Below the pieces are notes generated by a model. It worked only from the letters and a program-made list of their open reading frames with translations. It ran no database searches and was not told the DNA's origin. Below are positions 16,804-24,929 of a stretch of 56,530 nucleotides of DNA, in pieces (position 1 is the first letter of the stretch; each line of letters begins with the position of its first letter). This DNA comes from Plesiocystis pacifica SIR-1. Lineage in GTDB: Bacteria; Myxococcota_A; Polyangia; Nannocystales; Nannocystaceae. Both the position numbers and the translations under genes were made by a program. The stretch spans positions 1 to 56,530 of the forward strand of contig NZ_ABCS01000066.1 in NCBI RefSeq assembly GCF_000170895.1, read 5' to 3'.

Positions 16804-17583
16804 TCACTGCGTGCAGCAGCAGGCGGCGTAGCCGAGGCCCTGGTAGCCAAAGGCGACGTCGCAGTCGAAGGGCGGGTTGGTCGCCGCGTTGCCCTGCTGG
16901 CAGCCGTTGAGGGTCTGGGTCAGCAGGATGGTCTCGCCGCCGCAGCCCTGCTCGACGCAGGTCTGCCCCGTGAGGCCGCAGATCTCGGCGCAGTTCATCC
17001 CCAGGCCCTCGTCGGAGGAGATGCAGTTGCTCCACACCGGCGAGCACTCGCCGTCCTGGCAAGCGCCGGACTGCCCCGAGAGGGTGCACTCGACCCCGCA
17101 GTCCCCACAGTTTTGGCTGTTGACCAGGACGTCGATGCACTCGCCCTCGCACATCATCTGGTTGAAGCTCGGGCACTCGCCCTGGGTCTCGGACTCGGTC
17201 TCGGCGCTGCCCATCTCTTCGGTCGAGGTCTCGTCGGAGGAGGTCTCGTCGGAGGAGGTCTCGTCGGAGGAGGTCTCGTCGGAGGACGACCCCTCGGTGT
17301 CGGAGCTACTGGAGGACTCGGACTCGGACTCCTGCGTCGAGCTCTCGGCCTCGCTGCCCTCGCCGGGCTCGGCGCACAGGCCCGCCACGCACTCGAGGGG
17401 GCCGAGGCAGGCGCCCTCGACACAGGCGCAGTTGAGGGCGCCAGGCGTGCAGCTGGACTCGTCCGTCGCGGAGTCGTCCTCGGCTTGGGTGTCCGCGCCC
17501 CCTTCGCCCCCGCCGACGCAGGCCAGCGCGAGCGAGAGGCTCAGCGATACGAGCGCGCGACTTTGGCCCCACCCCACGGACAT
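16804..17583 (-). CDS. Lipoprotein with Cys-rich modules and Ser/Glu stalk
   Basis: 259 residues from ATG 17583, which gives a clean signal peptide and lipobox L-A-L-A-C (Cys22). Residues ~45-75 form a Cys module C-T-P-G-A-L-N-C-A-C-V-E-G-A-C-L-G-P-L-E-C. A Ser/Glu/Thr-rich stalk follows with four D-E-T-S-S repeats. The C-terminal ~115 residues contain about 16 cysteines, including E-C-I-D-V-L-V-N-S-Q-N-C-G-D-C-G and the final A-A-C-C-C-T-Q, and form a disulphide-rich ectodomain. Its divergent neighbour carries the same Cys module. Surface lipoprotein of unknown ligand. A longer frame opens at 17646 but has no signal-peptide character. Confidence 0.78.
   Translation of the reverse strand: MSVGWGQSRALVSLSLSLALACVGGGEGGADTQAEDDSATDESSCTPGALNCACVEGACLGPLECVAGLCAEPGEGSEAESSTQESESESSSSSDTEGSSSDETSSDETSSDETSSDETSTEEMGSAETESETQGECPSFNQMMCEGECIDVLVNSQNCGDCGVECTLSGQSGACQDGECSPVWSNCISSDEGLGMNCAEICGLTGQTCVEQGCGGETILLTQTLNGCQQGNAATNPPFDCDVAFGYQGLGYAACCCTQ
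17228..17287 (-). repeat. Four tandem 15-bp units coding for D-E-T-S-S
   Basis: The unit gtctcgtcggaggag is repeated four times (the last copy differs at one base). It is in frame with the lipoprotein, so unit gain or loss would change stalk length by five residues. Confidence 0.85.
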
Positions 17584-17589
17584 CGAGTC

Positions 17590-17595
17590 AGCATA
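17590..17595 (-). promoter_or_regulatory. -10-like box TATGCT, 6 nt before ATG 17583
   Basis: On the minus strand TATGCT, six bases, ATG. The divergent gene has the same hexamer at the same distance from its GTG 17631. Confidence 0.5.
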
Positions 17596-17618
17596 CACCG
17601 GCGCGGGTTTGATTGGGC

Positions 17619-17624
17619 TATGCT
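17619..17624 (+). promoter_or_regulatory. -10-like box TATGCT, 6 nt before GTG 17631
   Basis: TATGCT, six bases, GTG. It mirrors the box of the divergent lipoprotein gene; the two boxes are 23 bp apart on opposite strands, so the promoters must overlap. Confidence 0.5.
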
Positions 17625-17630
17625 CAGTCC

Positions 17631-19343
17631 GTGCGTAGCTGGTCATCCATTGAGCGAGCGATGCGAAGGATGCGACTTGCGGCGGTCGCCGTGGCCGTGG
17701 CGGGCCTGGGTTGCCAGGATGAGGGCGACGAGGGCGGGGCCGACGAGGCAGAGCAGGGGGCGGGCAGCGAGGCGGACTGTCAGCCCGGGAGCCTCGGCTG
17801 CGAGTGCGTCGAGGACAGCTGCCTGGGCAGCCTCGAGTGCGTCGAGGGGGTGTGCGCCGAGGCCGAGTGCACGCCGGGGAGCGCTGGCTGCCCCTGCGTC
17901 GAGGGTGAGTGCCTCGGCGACCTCGTGTGCGAGGACGAGCTGTGCACGGACCCGGGCGGGACCACCACGGAGGGCGAGACCGGCACCACCACGGAGTCCG
18001 GGAGCGGCGAGGACAGCAGCTCCGAGGAGGACAGCTCGGAGGACAGCGGGTCGACGACCGGAGAGCCCGAGAGCACCTGCGACAACCCCGACGGCGCGTT
18101 CGGCTGCGTGTTCTACGGCGCCAAGCTGCCCGCGCGCGAGCCCTTCTTCGACGACTACGCCATGCAGTTCACGATCGGCAACCCCGGCCCGGGGGTCGCC
18201 AACGTGGTCGTCGAGCTCAACGTCGACGGGCAGTGGGACAACGTCGCGGGCCCGCTACCCGTCGCCGCCAGCGACACGCACAGCTTCTACTTCTTCGGGG
18301 GCGGCGATATCGTCCCTCAGGGCTTGGCCGAGGGCTACGGCTACCGCATCAGCTCGGACGCGCCGATCGTCGCGCACCAGTACAGCCCCCACGACGAGAT
18401 CGGTCGGGGCGGCGGGTCCTTGCTGCTGCCCGCGCCGGTGCTGGGCCACGAGTACCAGGTCTTCCACGTCGGGGGCTCGGGCTTGAACCCCTACTTCGTG
18501 GTCGTAGCGAGCGTGGACGACACCACGGTGTTCATCGATCCCAGCCAGCCCCTCGAAGAGGCGCCCGGGGTGCCGCCGACCTCCAGCCCTTTCCAGGTGT
18601 TGATGCACGCCGGGGAGACCCTGCGCGTGGAGGCCGACGACTTCTACGCGGGGGTGCTCAACGGCACCGAGATCAGCACCGACGCCGCGCACCCCATCGC
18701 CGTGTTCGTGGGCGGCTACGGCTCGAGCCAGACGTACCACTACGAAGAGCAGCTGCTGCCCCTGAGCCTGCTGGGCACCCTCCACCCCAGCATCGCGGCC
18801 GGGGCGACCCGCGAGGGGGACAACGACGACGGGGAGTACTTCGTGGTCGGGGTCGAGGCGACGGACTACACCATCACCAGCGCGCCGGGCTTTTACGTCC
18901 AGCCCGACTGGACCGAGGCCTCCATCGACCCCAAGGAGATCCGCTCCTTCGACGTGTGGAAGTTCGGCTCGGCGCCGGAGTTCGGCGAGCTGCTGTTCGA
19001 GAGCGTCGACCCGATCATGGTGTTCGGCAACGTCGAGTTTCAGTACCCGGCGATGGCCCAGCTCATCCCCTACGAGCACGCGGCGACGCGCTACGGCCTG
19101 CCCGTGGTCGACTTCCTGCTGAGCACGACGCAGGTGGCCGTGGCCTACCCCGCCAACACGGAGCTGACCATCGACGGGGGCACGCCCCCGGGCCTGCTCT
19201 ATCCGCCCTACGAGTTCGCGCCGGGCTGGTGGGTGGCCCGCTTCGTCCTCGACGAGGGCATGCACGTGCTCGAGGCGGACCAGCCCGTGATCGTGACGAT
19301 GGGCGACAAGTACCTGGGCCTGCCTGCGGGCCTGGTGCCCTGA
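17631..19343 (+). CDS. Lipoprotein with Cys modules and IgGFc-binding-like domain
   Basis: 570 residues from GTG 17631, chosen because the -10-like box is spaced for it; ATG 17661 is the alternative start. The lipobox is A-G-L-G-C (Cys28). Two Cys modules follow (C-Q-P-G-S-L-G-C-E-C-V-E-D-S-C-L-G and C-T-P-G-S-A-G-C-P-C-V-E-G-E-C-L-G), then a Ser/Glu/Thr stalk. The remaining ~400 residues have the repeated all-beta look of the IgGFc-binding protein N-terminal family: S-D-T-H-S-F-Y-F-F-G, S-D-A-P-I-V-A-H-Q-Y-S-P, A-H-P-I-A-V-F-V-G-G-Y and Q-L-I-P-Y-E-H. In bacteria this family is found in secreted adhesin-like proteins. Probable surface adhesin; the ligand is not known. Confidence 0.78.
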   Translation: MRSWSSIERAMRRMRLAAVAVAVAGLGCQDEGDEGGADEAEQGAGSEADCQPGSLGCECVEDSCLGSLECVEGVCAEAECTPGSAGCPCVEGECLGDLVCEDELCTDPGGTTTEGETGTTTESGSGEDSSSEEDSSEDSGSTTGEPESTCDNPDGAFGCVFYGAKLPAREPFFDDYAMQFTIGNPGPGVANVVVELNVDGQWDNVAGPLPVAASDTHSFYFFGGGDIVPQGLAEGYGYRISSDAPIVAHQYSPHDEIGRGGGSLLLPAPVLGHEYQVFHVGGSGLNPYFVVVASVDDTTVFIDPSQPLEEAPGVPPTSSPFQVLMHAGETLRVEADDFYAGVLNGTEISTDAAHPIAVFVGGYGSSQTYHYEEQLLPLSLLGTLHPSIAAGATREGDNDDGEYFVVGVEATDYTITSAPGFYVQPDWTEASIDPKEIRSFDVWKFGSAPEFGELLFESVDPIMVFGNVEFQYPAMAQLIPYEHAATRYGLPVVDFLLSTTQVAVAYPANTELTIDGGTPPGLLYPPYEFAPGWWVARFVLDEGMHVLEADQPVIVTMGDKYLGLPAGLVP

Positions 19344-19353
19344 CGCGCGGCCC

Positions 19354-20598
19354 TCAGCTCCGCGACTGGATCCGCTCGTAGAGGGCGTAGCTCCCCGCCA
19401 TGAACGCCAGCATGGTCAGGGCCAGGGCGAGCACGGCCAGCTCGCTCAACCACGGGCTGGCCAGCCAGGCGACGGCCATGGTCGTGACGGCGCCGCGGAT
19501 GCGCTCGGCCTGCATCGCCCACGACCGGCGCTCGATCAGCGCGAGCAAGACCATGCTGCCGAAGATCAGCACGGCCGCGCCGGCGCCCAGCTTGGCCAGG
19601 GACAGCTCGTGCTCGAGGAGCAGGAAGGGGACCATGAGCGCGCCGGACAGGCCCGCGTGCACGAGCACGTACAGGGCCGTCGGCGTCGGGATGTCCGGGC
19701 GGTACTTGGGCCCTGGGCGGCCCGGGCCGAGCATGCGCTTGTCCTCGTTGGGGTCGCGCTGCATGCCCGTGGGCAGCCACGCCGGGTGGGCGACGACGGC
19801 CCACAGCTTCTCCCCCAAGTTCGGCGCGCGCCGGGCCAGCTCGACGATGCGGGCGAAGTGCTGGAGGTTGCCCCACACCGGGTTGTAGCTGCGCAGGGGC
19901 ACGGTCGTGCCGTAGACGACCTCCTCGCCCTCGGGCTCGAAGGTGCGGAACATGTGGTCCCAGATGATCAACACGCCGCCGTAGTTCTTGTCGAGGTACT
20001 GGTCCTGCACGCCGTGGTGGACGCGGTGGTGCGAGGGGGTGTTGAGCACCCACTCGAAGGGCGCGGGCAGCTTGCCCACGAGCTGGGTGTGGATCCAAAA
20101 CTGGTACAGCCGGTTGATGGCGTAGCTGGCGATGTAGACCTCGGGGCTGACGCCGAGGAAGGCCAGGGGCAGGTAAAAGAAGAACCAGGTGACGGGCTCG
20201 AAGGCGGGCTGACGCAGGGCGACGGCGAGGTTGTAGTCCTCGCTCTGGTGGTGGACGCCGTGCACCGCCCACATGAAGTTCACGACGTGGCTGACCCGGT
20301 GCCACCAGTAAAAGGCCAGGTCGACGCCGATCAGCCCGATGGCCCACGCGACCCACTGGTGCTCGCCCCAGTCGAGCACCGGCAGGTGCTCCCACACCCA
20401 GATGTAGACGCCGAAGGTGATCAGCTTGAGCAGCACCTCGAGGGCCTGGAAGACCGTGCCGGTGGTGATGTCGGACAGGGCCGTGCCGAGGTAGTAGAGC
20501 TCGGGCTTGCCCCGCTTGCGGGCGAGGTAGGCCTCGAGCAGGACCGAACCCAGGAACACGGGGATGGCGAACGCGATGTAGTTGAGGCCCTCATCCAC
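19354..20598 (-). CDS. Sterol desaturase/fatty-acid hydroxylase family membrane di-iron enzyme
   Basis: 414 residues from GTG 20598. The eight-His pattern of the family is present: W-W-H-R-V-S-H (His100, His104), H-G-V-H-H-Q-S-E (His113, 116, 117) and S-H-H-R-V-H-H-G (His190, 191, 194, 195). The H-H-Q-S-E-D-Y-N-L form with a downstream L-R-Q resembles alkylglycerol monooxygenase (TMEM195-type) more than classical C5-sterol desaturase. About eight membrane helices are predicted, four of them in a C-terminal extension (~residues 300-410). It probably hydroxylates a lipid, ether lipid or sterol with oxygen and two irons. It is only 10 bp from the convergent lipoprotein gene. Confidence 0.85.
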   Translation of the reverse strand: MDEGLNYIAFAIPVFLGSVLLEAYLARKRGKPELYYLGTALSDITTGTVFQALEVLLKLITFGVYIWVWEHLPVLDWGEHQWVAWAIGLIGVDLAFYWWHRVSHVVNFMWAVHGVHHQSEDYNLAVALRQPAFEPVTWFFFYLPLAFLGVSPEVYIASYAINRLYQFWIHTQLVGKLPAPFEWVLNTPSHHRVHHGVQDQYLDKNYGGVLIIWDHMFRTFEPEGEEVVYGTTVPLRSYNPVWGNLQHFARIVELARRAPNLGEKLWAVVAHPAWLPTGMQRDPNEDKRMLGPGRPGPKYRPDIPTPTALYVLVHAGLSGALMVPFLLLEHELSLAKLGAGAAVLIFGSMVLLALIERRSWAMQAERIRGAVTTMAVAWLASPWLSELAVLALALTMLAFMAGSYALYERIQSRS

Positions 20599-20604
20599 CC
20601 CCTG

Positions 20605-20610
20605 GTTCTA
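20605..20610 (-). promoter_or_regulatory. -10-like box TAGAAC, 6 nt before GTG 20598
   Basis: Minus-strand TAGAAC, six bases, GTG. It matches the window-wide spacing although its last base is not T. Confidence 0.3.
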
Positions 20611-20731
20611 CGCCAAAAACGACCAGTGCGCATTTAGTTGCGCACCAGCGTGTCATTTCTGTGGCCTGTGCGGCCCGACTCGCCCGCCTGCGCGCGCTCA
20701 GCGTGCCTGGCGCGGAGCGGGCCGGCTCCTC

Positions 20732-20737
20732 TACCAT
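20732..20737 (+). promoter_or_regulatory. -10-like box TACCAT, 7 nt before ATG 20745
   Basis: TACCAT, seven bases, ATG 20745, with no Shine-Dalgarno sequence. It supports ATG 20745 rather than an in-frame start at 20661. Confidence 0.4.
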
Positions 20738-20744
20738 CCGCGCC

Positions 20745-21587
20745 ATGCTCCTCGCCCACGAGCTCCTCGGCCAGCAACACTCCCCCGAGCGCTGGCTGTT
20801 CGTGCTCCACGGCATCCTCGGCCGGCGCTCGAACTGGCGCACCTTCATGCGCAAGGTCCTGGAGCAGCGCCCGGGCTGGGGGGCGGTGCTCGTCGACCTG
20901 CGCATGCACGGAGACTCCCAGGGCTTCCCGGCCCCGCACACCGTCGCGTCCGCGGCCGCGGACCTGCTCGCGCTCCGGACCCACGTCGAGGGCGAGCACG
21001 GGGGCCAGGTCGCGGGCCTCATCGGGCACAGCTTCGGCGGGAAGGTGGGGCTGGCCGGGGCCGCGGCCCTGCGCCGGGCGGGGGCGAGCCTCGAGGAGCT
21101 GTGGATCATCGACGCGCCTTTGGGCCCGCGCCCGGACCCCGAGGATCGCAGCACGACCATGGTCTTCGAGGTCCTCGACGGCCTGCCGCCGCGCTTCGAG
21201 AGCCGCCGGGCCTTCACCGAGGCGGTGATGGCCGCGGGCATCTCCCAGCGCACGGCGCAGTGGCTGGCGACCAACGTCGTCGCCGTCGACGAAGGGGAGG
21301 GCGGCGGCTGGCGCTTTGGCCTCGAGCTCGAGCACCTGCACGCGCTCATCGAGGACTTCGCCGCCGTCGATCTGTGGCCGACCCTGGTCGAGCAGTCGGC
21401 CGCGCTGCCCATCGGCCTCGTCGTCGGCGGCCGCTCCAAGGCCGTGTTCGGCTCCGAGCGCGAGCGCGCCGAGGCCGAAGCCGCCGCGGGTCGCCTCCAC
21501 CTCGAGGTCATCCCCAAGGCCGCGCACTGGGTCCACGTCGACGCGCCCGCCGAGCTGCGTGCGCTCTTGGCCGGCCCGCCGCGCTGA
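20745..21587 (+). CDS. Alpha/beta-fold hydrolase
   Basis: 280 residues from ATG 20745. It has the oxyanion-side motif H-G-I-L-G-R-R-S-N-W, the D-L-R-M-H-G-D-S segment, the nucleophile elbow G-H-S-F-G-G (Ser nucleophile), and a late A-H-W-V-H that supplies the catalytic His. The closest style is the YbfF/ABHD11 group of esterases acting on acyl esters or acyl-CoA. No signal peptide, so cytoplasmic. Divergent from the sterol-desaturase-like gene, with 146 bp between starts. Confidence 0.85.
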   Translation: MLLAHELLGQQHSPERWLFVLHGILGRRSNWRTFMRKVLEQRPGWGAVLVDLRMHGDSQGFPAPHTVASAAADLLALRTHVEGEHGGQVAGLIGHSFGGKVGLAGAAALRRAGASLEELWIIDAPLGPRPDPEDRSTTMVFEVLDGLPPRFESRRAFTEAVMAAGISQRTAQWLATNVVAVDEGEGGGWRFGLELEHLHALIEDFAAVDLWPTLVEQSAALPIGLVVGGRSKAVFGSERERAEAEAAAGRLHLEVIPKAAHWVHVDAPAELRALLAGPPR

Positions 21588-21693
21588 GCGAGCGAACCTG
21601 GGTCTTGGCCCTGGTCTTGGTCTCGGCCCCACCATCTCGGCAGCCCGCCCAGTCGAGATTGTGCTCTCGCGCCGTCGGTGCGAGAAGCGGAGC

Positions 21694-22662
21694 ATGGCCA
21701 TGGATCCCGCGCACGCGCGCCTGCACGAGGAGCTCGCCACCAAGCACCGCCCGATCCTCTCCCTCGACGAGGCCATGATCCGCGAGGGCATGCCCGTGCG
21801 GCCGCTCCAGGACCTCTACTACTACATGCTCGAGGGCTCTTGGTTGCTGGTCCTGTGCGTGTTCGGGGTCAGCTACATCCTCGCCAACGTCGCGTTCGCG
21901 CTGCTCTACCTCGCGGGCGGCGACTGCATCGAGGGCGCGACCCCGGGGAGCTTCGCGGACGCCTTTTTCTTCTCGGTCGAGACCCTGTCGACCATCGGCT
22001 ACGGCGGGCTCATGCCCAAGACCCGCTACGCCGAGCTGGTCATGACCGCCGAGGCGATGACCGGCGTGTTGGGGGTCGCCCTGGCCACGGGGCTGATGTT
22101 CGCCAAGTTCTCCCGCCCCAACGCCAAGCTCGCGTTTTCCAAGAACATGATGCTCTCGCCCTACGACGGGCTGCCGAGCCTCTACTTTCGCGTCGCCAAC
22201 ATCCGGGGCAACGACGTCGTCGAGGCCAGCGTCGGCCTGGCGGTCGCCATCGATCGGGTCACCCGCGAGGGCCACACCCTGCGCCGCCTCGAGCAGCTCA
22301 AGCTCGTCCGCGCCAACACCCCGCTGTTCCGCATGAGCTGGCTGGTCATCCACGTCATCGACGAGGACAGCCCGCTGTTCGGCATGCGCCTCGAGGACTT
22401 CTACTCGGGCCGGATCCTGTTCATCGTCACGCTCACCGGGATGGACGGCACCTTCGCCCAGATCGTCCAGGCCCGGCACCTCTACCGCCCCGCCGACATC
22501 GCCGTCGACCACCACTTCGAGGACATCATCAGCCTCGAAGACGACGGCCGCCTGCGCTTCAACTACCACGCCTTCGACGACATCCGCCCGCTCCACGACC
22601 ACGAGCGCGCGAGCAAGAGCGACGACGGCGAGGCCCCGTCGGCGTCTCCGCCCGACCGCTAG
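21694..22662 (+). CDS. Inward-rectifier potassium channel (KirBac type)
   Basis: 322 residues from ATG 21694; ATG 21700 is equally possible. After an amphipathic N-terminal slide-helix region there are two membrane helices (L-L-V-L-C-V-F-G-V-S-Y-I-L near 51-63; M-T-G-V-L-G-V-A-L-A-T-G-L near 120-135). Between them lie a pore loop and the selectivity filter T-I-G-Y-G (100-104). The C-terminal ~180 residues form the immunoglobulin-like cytoplasmic gating domain, with L-Y-F-R-V-A-N-I-R-G-N and S-W-L-V-I-H-V-I-D-E-D-S-P-L. It would form a tetrameric inner-membrane potassium channel. It follows the hydrolase gene by 106 bp. Confidence 0.92.
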   Translation: MAMDPAHARLHEELATKHRPILSLDEAMIREGMPVRPLQDLYYYMLEGSWLLVLCVFGVSYILANVAFALLYLAGGDCIEGATPGSFADAFFFSVETLSTIGYGGLMPKTRYAELVMTAEAMTGVLGVALATGLMFAKFSRPNAKLAFSKNMMLSPYDGLPSLYFRVANIRGNDVVEASVGLAVAIDRVTREGHTLRRLEQLKLVRANTPLFRMSWLVIHVIDEDSPLFGMRLEDFYSGRILFIVTLTGMDGTFAQIVQARHLYRPADIAVDHHFEDIISLEDDGRLRFNYHAFDDIRPLHDHERASKSDDGEAPSASPPDR

Positions 22663-22765
22663 CGCCGTCGTTTTATCTACGCTGCCATCCTCGCACGAGT
22701 GCGCGCGCCGTGCTTGTCTGAAAGTGTCGTTGCGTGGACCCGTGCTCCGGCCCAGAGTCCGTGCC

Positions 22766-23116
22766 ATGGATGCGCACGACCACGAACTGGAGCCCGACCC
22801 GCAAATCCTCCTCGTGGGCAGCGCAGACACGATCTACGCCCTCGAGGACGGCTACGAGCTCGGCGACGGCGCCCTCGAGGCCCGCGAGCTGTTCATGTGG
22901 ACCCTCGACTTCCTCGAGCACGCCCGCGAGTCCGACCGCTTCCCCTTCCTGGGCGACCCCGCCCCGCTCATCTCCCTGGGCGAGGGCGGGGCCCACCTTC
23001 GAGGTTGGAGCCTGTGCCGCGTCACCGACCCGCCGCTCAACCAGCGCTGCGACGAACACTGCTCCGCCCACGTCAAGCTCCGCCAAGCGCGTCGAGCTCG
23101 CGCGCTCCAGCCCTGA
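22766..23116 (+). CDS. Small hypothetical protein
   Basis: 116 residues from ATG 22766. It contains D-P-Q-I-L-L-V-G-S-A-D-T-I-Y-A-L-E-D-G-Y-E-L, then an acidic helix (L-E-A-R-E-L-F-M-W-T-L-D-F-L-E-H-A-R-E), and ends with a Cys-containing segment (L-C-R-V-T-D-P-P-L-N-Q-R-C-D-E-H-C) and a basic tail. No family is recognised. Codon bias looks normal for this genome, which supports a real gene. A TACGCT box at 22678-22683 could start a transcript with a ~75-nt leader. Confidence 0.55.
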   Translation: MDAHDHELEPDPQILLVGSADTIYALEDGYELGDGALEARELFMWTLDFLEHARESDRFPFLGDPAPLISLGEGGAHLRGWSLCRVTDPPLNQRCDEHCSAHVKLRQARRARALQP

Positions 23117-23165
23117 GCCCAAGCCGCCAGCGAGGGTCGCCCCCGCGAGCGAGGGCGAGCACCGA

Positions 23166-23693
23166 TCAGCCAAACTTCGGCGGGGCCATGCCCTCCCAGG
23201 GCATGTTCATGGTCGCGACGCTGGTGAGCCGGTTCTTGGCGAGCATGCCGGGGACGCGGGCGTAGTTGATCGTCACGCCGTACTTCTTGTCCGACCCGAT
23301 CGCTGCCCGGATTGCCCCGTTGGCGGTCGCCTCGACAAAGCGCTGGAAGCGTTCCCCCGCGTTGAGCTCGATGTAGTCGCTGGGCGTGTCGGTGGCGTTC
23401 CAAAAGCAGTGCTCCACGCCGGCGGGCTTGCGGACGAAGCTGCCGGCGGGCGCGGTGAAGCGCAGGCCTCCCTCGCCGCCGACCTCGAACTCGATCTCGC
23501 CGGAGATCACGTAGACGGCCTGGTCCTCGGTGTCGTGGGTGTGCGGGGCGAGGAGCTGGTGCGGAGCGAGCGTCACCTTCATCGCGGAGAACACGCCGCC
23601 GGTGTGCTCGGTGCCCACGGTGATGAAGATGTGGTCGTTGATGTTCTTGCCCTGGCCAGGGAGGACGAGGAGGTCTTCGACGGTGGTGTTCAT
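23166..23693 (-). CDS. Cupin-domain protein
   Basis: 175 residues. The first cupin motif is clear: H-T-H-D-T-E-D-Q-A-V-Y-V-I-S-G-E-I-E-F (His51, His53, Glu56); the second is P-A-G-V-E-H-C-F-W-N (His95). These residues normally hold one metal in a small beta-barrel. Such single-domain cupins act as dioxygenases, isomerases or ligand-binding proteins; the activity is not predictable. AAGGGA lies ~8 nt before ATG 23693 as a ribosome-binding site. It is divergent from the AraC regulator with 86 bp between starts, so it is the most likely target of that regulator. Confidence 0.85.
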   Translation of the reverse strand: MNTTVEDLLVLPGQGKNINDHIFITVGTEHTGGVFSAMKVTLAPHQLLAPHTHDTEDQAVYVISGEIEFEVGGEGGLRFTAPAGSFVRKPAGVEHCFWNATDTPSDYIELNAGERFQRFVEATANGAIRAAIGSDKKYGVTINYARVPGMLAKNRLTSVATMNMPWEGMAPPKFG

Positions 23694-23779
23694 GGCTTGG
23701 TCCCTTTCGGTGTCGGTGATGCGCTCGTGTAAAATCGAGCTCTCTCAAGCTAGCCACCCGGGGTTCGGCGGGCCGCGCC

Positions 23780-24823
23780 ATGCACGACAAAGATCGAGCC
23801 GTTGACGACAACTCGCAGGGCCCCTCGATGCTGGCCTCGATCATGGCCGCGGCGGCGGCCTACGCCGTGCGCCGGGGCCTGTCGCTGGACCGCATCGCCG
23901 AGACGGCTGGGCTCGAGCCCCACGTGTTGATCTCTACGCCCGAGCGCGTTCCCGAGGACGCGGTCTCGCGCATCCTCGACCTGCTCCAGCGATGCTTCCC
24001 AGACGAGCCCGTGGCCCTCGACGTCGCCAGCGCGGCTCCCTTGCACTTCCTGGGCCCGCTCGCGCCGATGGTCCGCCTCGTCCCCGATCTGCGGGCAGGC
24101 CTCGAGATGTTCGCGCGCTTTGGCAGCGTGCTGTCCACGAGCGCCGACTTGGCGTTCGTCGAGGCGCCGCCGGGTCCGATGCTGCGCTTGGAGCACCCGA
24201 ACGACCTGGAGTTTGGCGGGCTGGGGGCGCAGATGGGCCTGGTGATGGGCGCGCGCGTGCTCGTCGAAGGCTTTGGATTGCCCCAGGCTCTGCGCGCGGT
24301 GTGGATGGAGCATCAACCGACGGCGCCGACCGAGCGCTACGAAGAGGTCTTTTGCGTGCCGGTGCGCTTCGACGCGCCCCACAGCGCGCTGCTCTTCCAC
24401 GCCGAGCGGCTCGGCGAACCCATCGACCCCGACGCCGGCGCGCGCTTGCGTGTCCTGCGAGCCCAGCTCGAGCTCGTCCGCCAGCAGCTCGAACAGCGCG
24501 AGGACCCACCCGAGCTCCGACGCATCCGCGACGCCGCCGCGCGCAACGCAGCCCGGGGCGAGTACGGTGCCGAGGCGCTCGCCCGCCGCCTCGGCATGAG
24601 CCTGCGAACGCTCCAGCGGCGCGCCGACGATCTGCACACCTCCGTCCGCTCAATCATCGACGAGGCCCGCGCAGCCACGGCCCGCCAGCTGATCTCCGAT
24701 CCCAGCCTCAGCCTACTCGAGGTCGCCCTCGCCCTGGGCTACTCGACCGAGAGCGCCTTTCGCCGAGCCTTCCGCCGATGGACCGGCCAGAGCCCCGCCC
24801 AGTACAGGCGCTCACAAATTTGA
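23780..24823 (+). CDS. AraC-family transcriptional regulator
   Basis: 347 residues. The N-terminal ~200 residues match the style of the arabinose-binding-like domain of OruR/ArgR-type regulators (S-M-L-A-S-I-M-A-A-A-A-A-Y-A, then R-I-A-E-T-A-G-L). The C-terminal ~85 residues carry two helix-turn-helix units: A-L-A-R-R-L-G-M-S-L-R-T-L-Q-R-R and L-L-E-V-A-L-A-L-G-Y-S-T-E-S-A-F-R-R-A-F-R-R-W-T-G-Q-S-P-A-Q-Y. The signature G-Y-S/T-x-x-S-x-F-x-R-A-F-x-R-W-x-G is complete. It probably controls the divergent cupin gene. Confidence 0.9.
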   Translation: MHDKDRAVDDNSQGPSMLASIMAAAAAYAVRRGLSLDRIAETAGLEPHVLISTPERVPEDAVSRILDLLQRCFPDEPVALDVASAAPLHFLGPLAPMVRLVPDLRAGLEMFARFGSVLSTSADLAFVEAPPGPMLRLEHPNDLEFGGLGAQMGLVMGARVLVEGFGLPQALRAVWMEHQPTAPTERYEEVFCVPVRFDAPHSALLFHAERLGEPIDPDAGARLRVLRAQLELVRQQLEQREDPPELRRIRDAAARNAARGEYGAEALARRLGMSLRTLQRRADDLHTSVRSIIDEARAATARQLISDPSLSLLEVALALGYSTESAFRRAFRRWTGQSPAQYRRSQI

Positions 24824-24899
24824 GCCCCAGCCGTACCCCATCCACCCAGGATCCGCGCCCTCCACCAAACCCAAACTCTCCAACTCGAACCCCACCCTC

Positions 24900-24929
24900 C
24901 AACAAACATCGCCCCCGCGAGCGGGGGCG
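24900..24929 (-). terminator. Intrinsic terminator of the DUF481 gene
   Basis: An 8-bp GC stem (24922-24929 with 24910-24917, 4-nt loop) is followed on the minus strand by ATGTTTGTT. It is the distal end of dispersed repeat copy 1. Confidence 0.8.

Noticed and set aside
17228..17287. CRISPR-like direct repeats
   Set aside because: Units are 15 bp, contiguous without spacers, and encode D-E-T-S-S in frame with a lipoprotein.
15484..18486. 1000-codon open frame on the plus strand
   Set aside because: Its composition is Arg/Pro/Gly/Ala-biased nonsense typical of an alternate frame in GC-rich DNA, and it runs across four better-supported genes on both strands.
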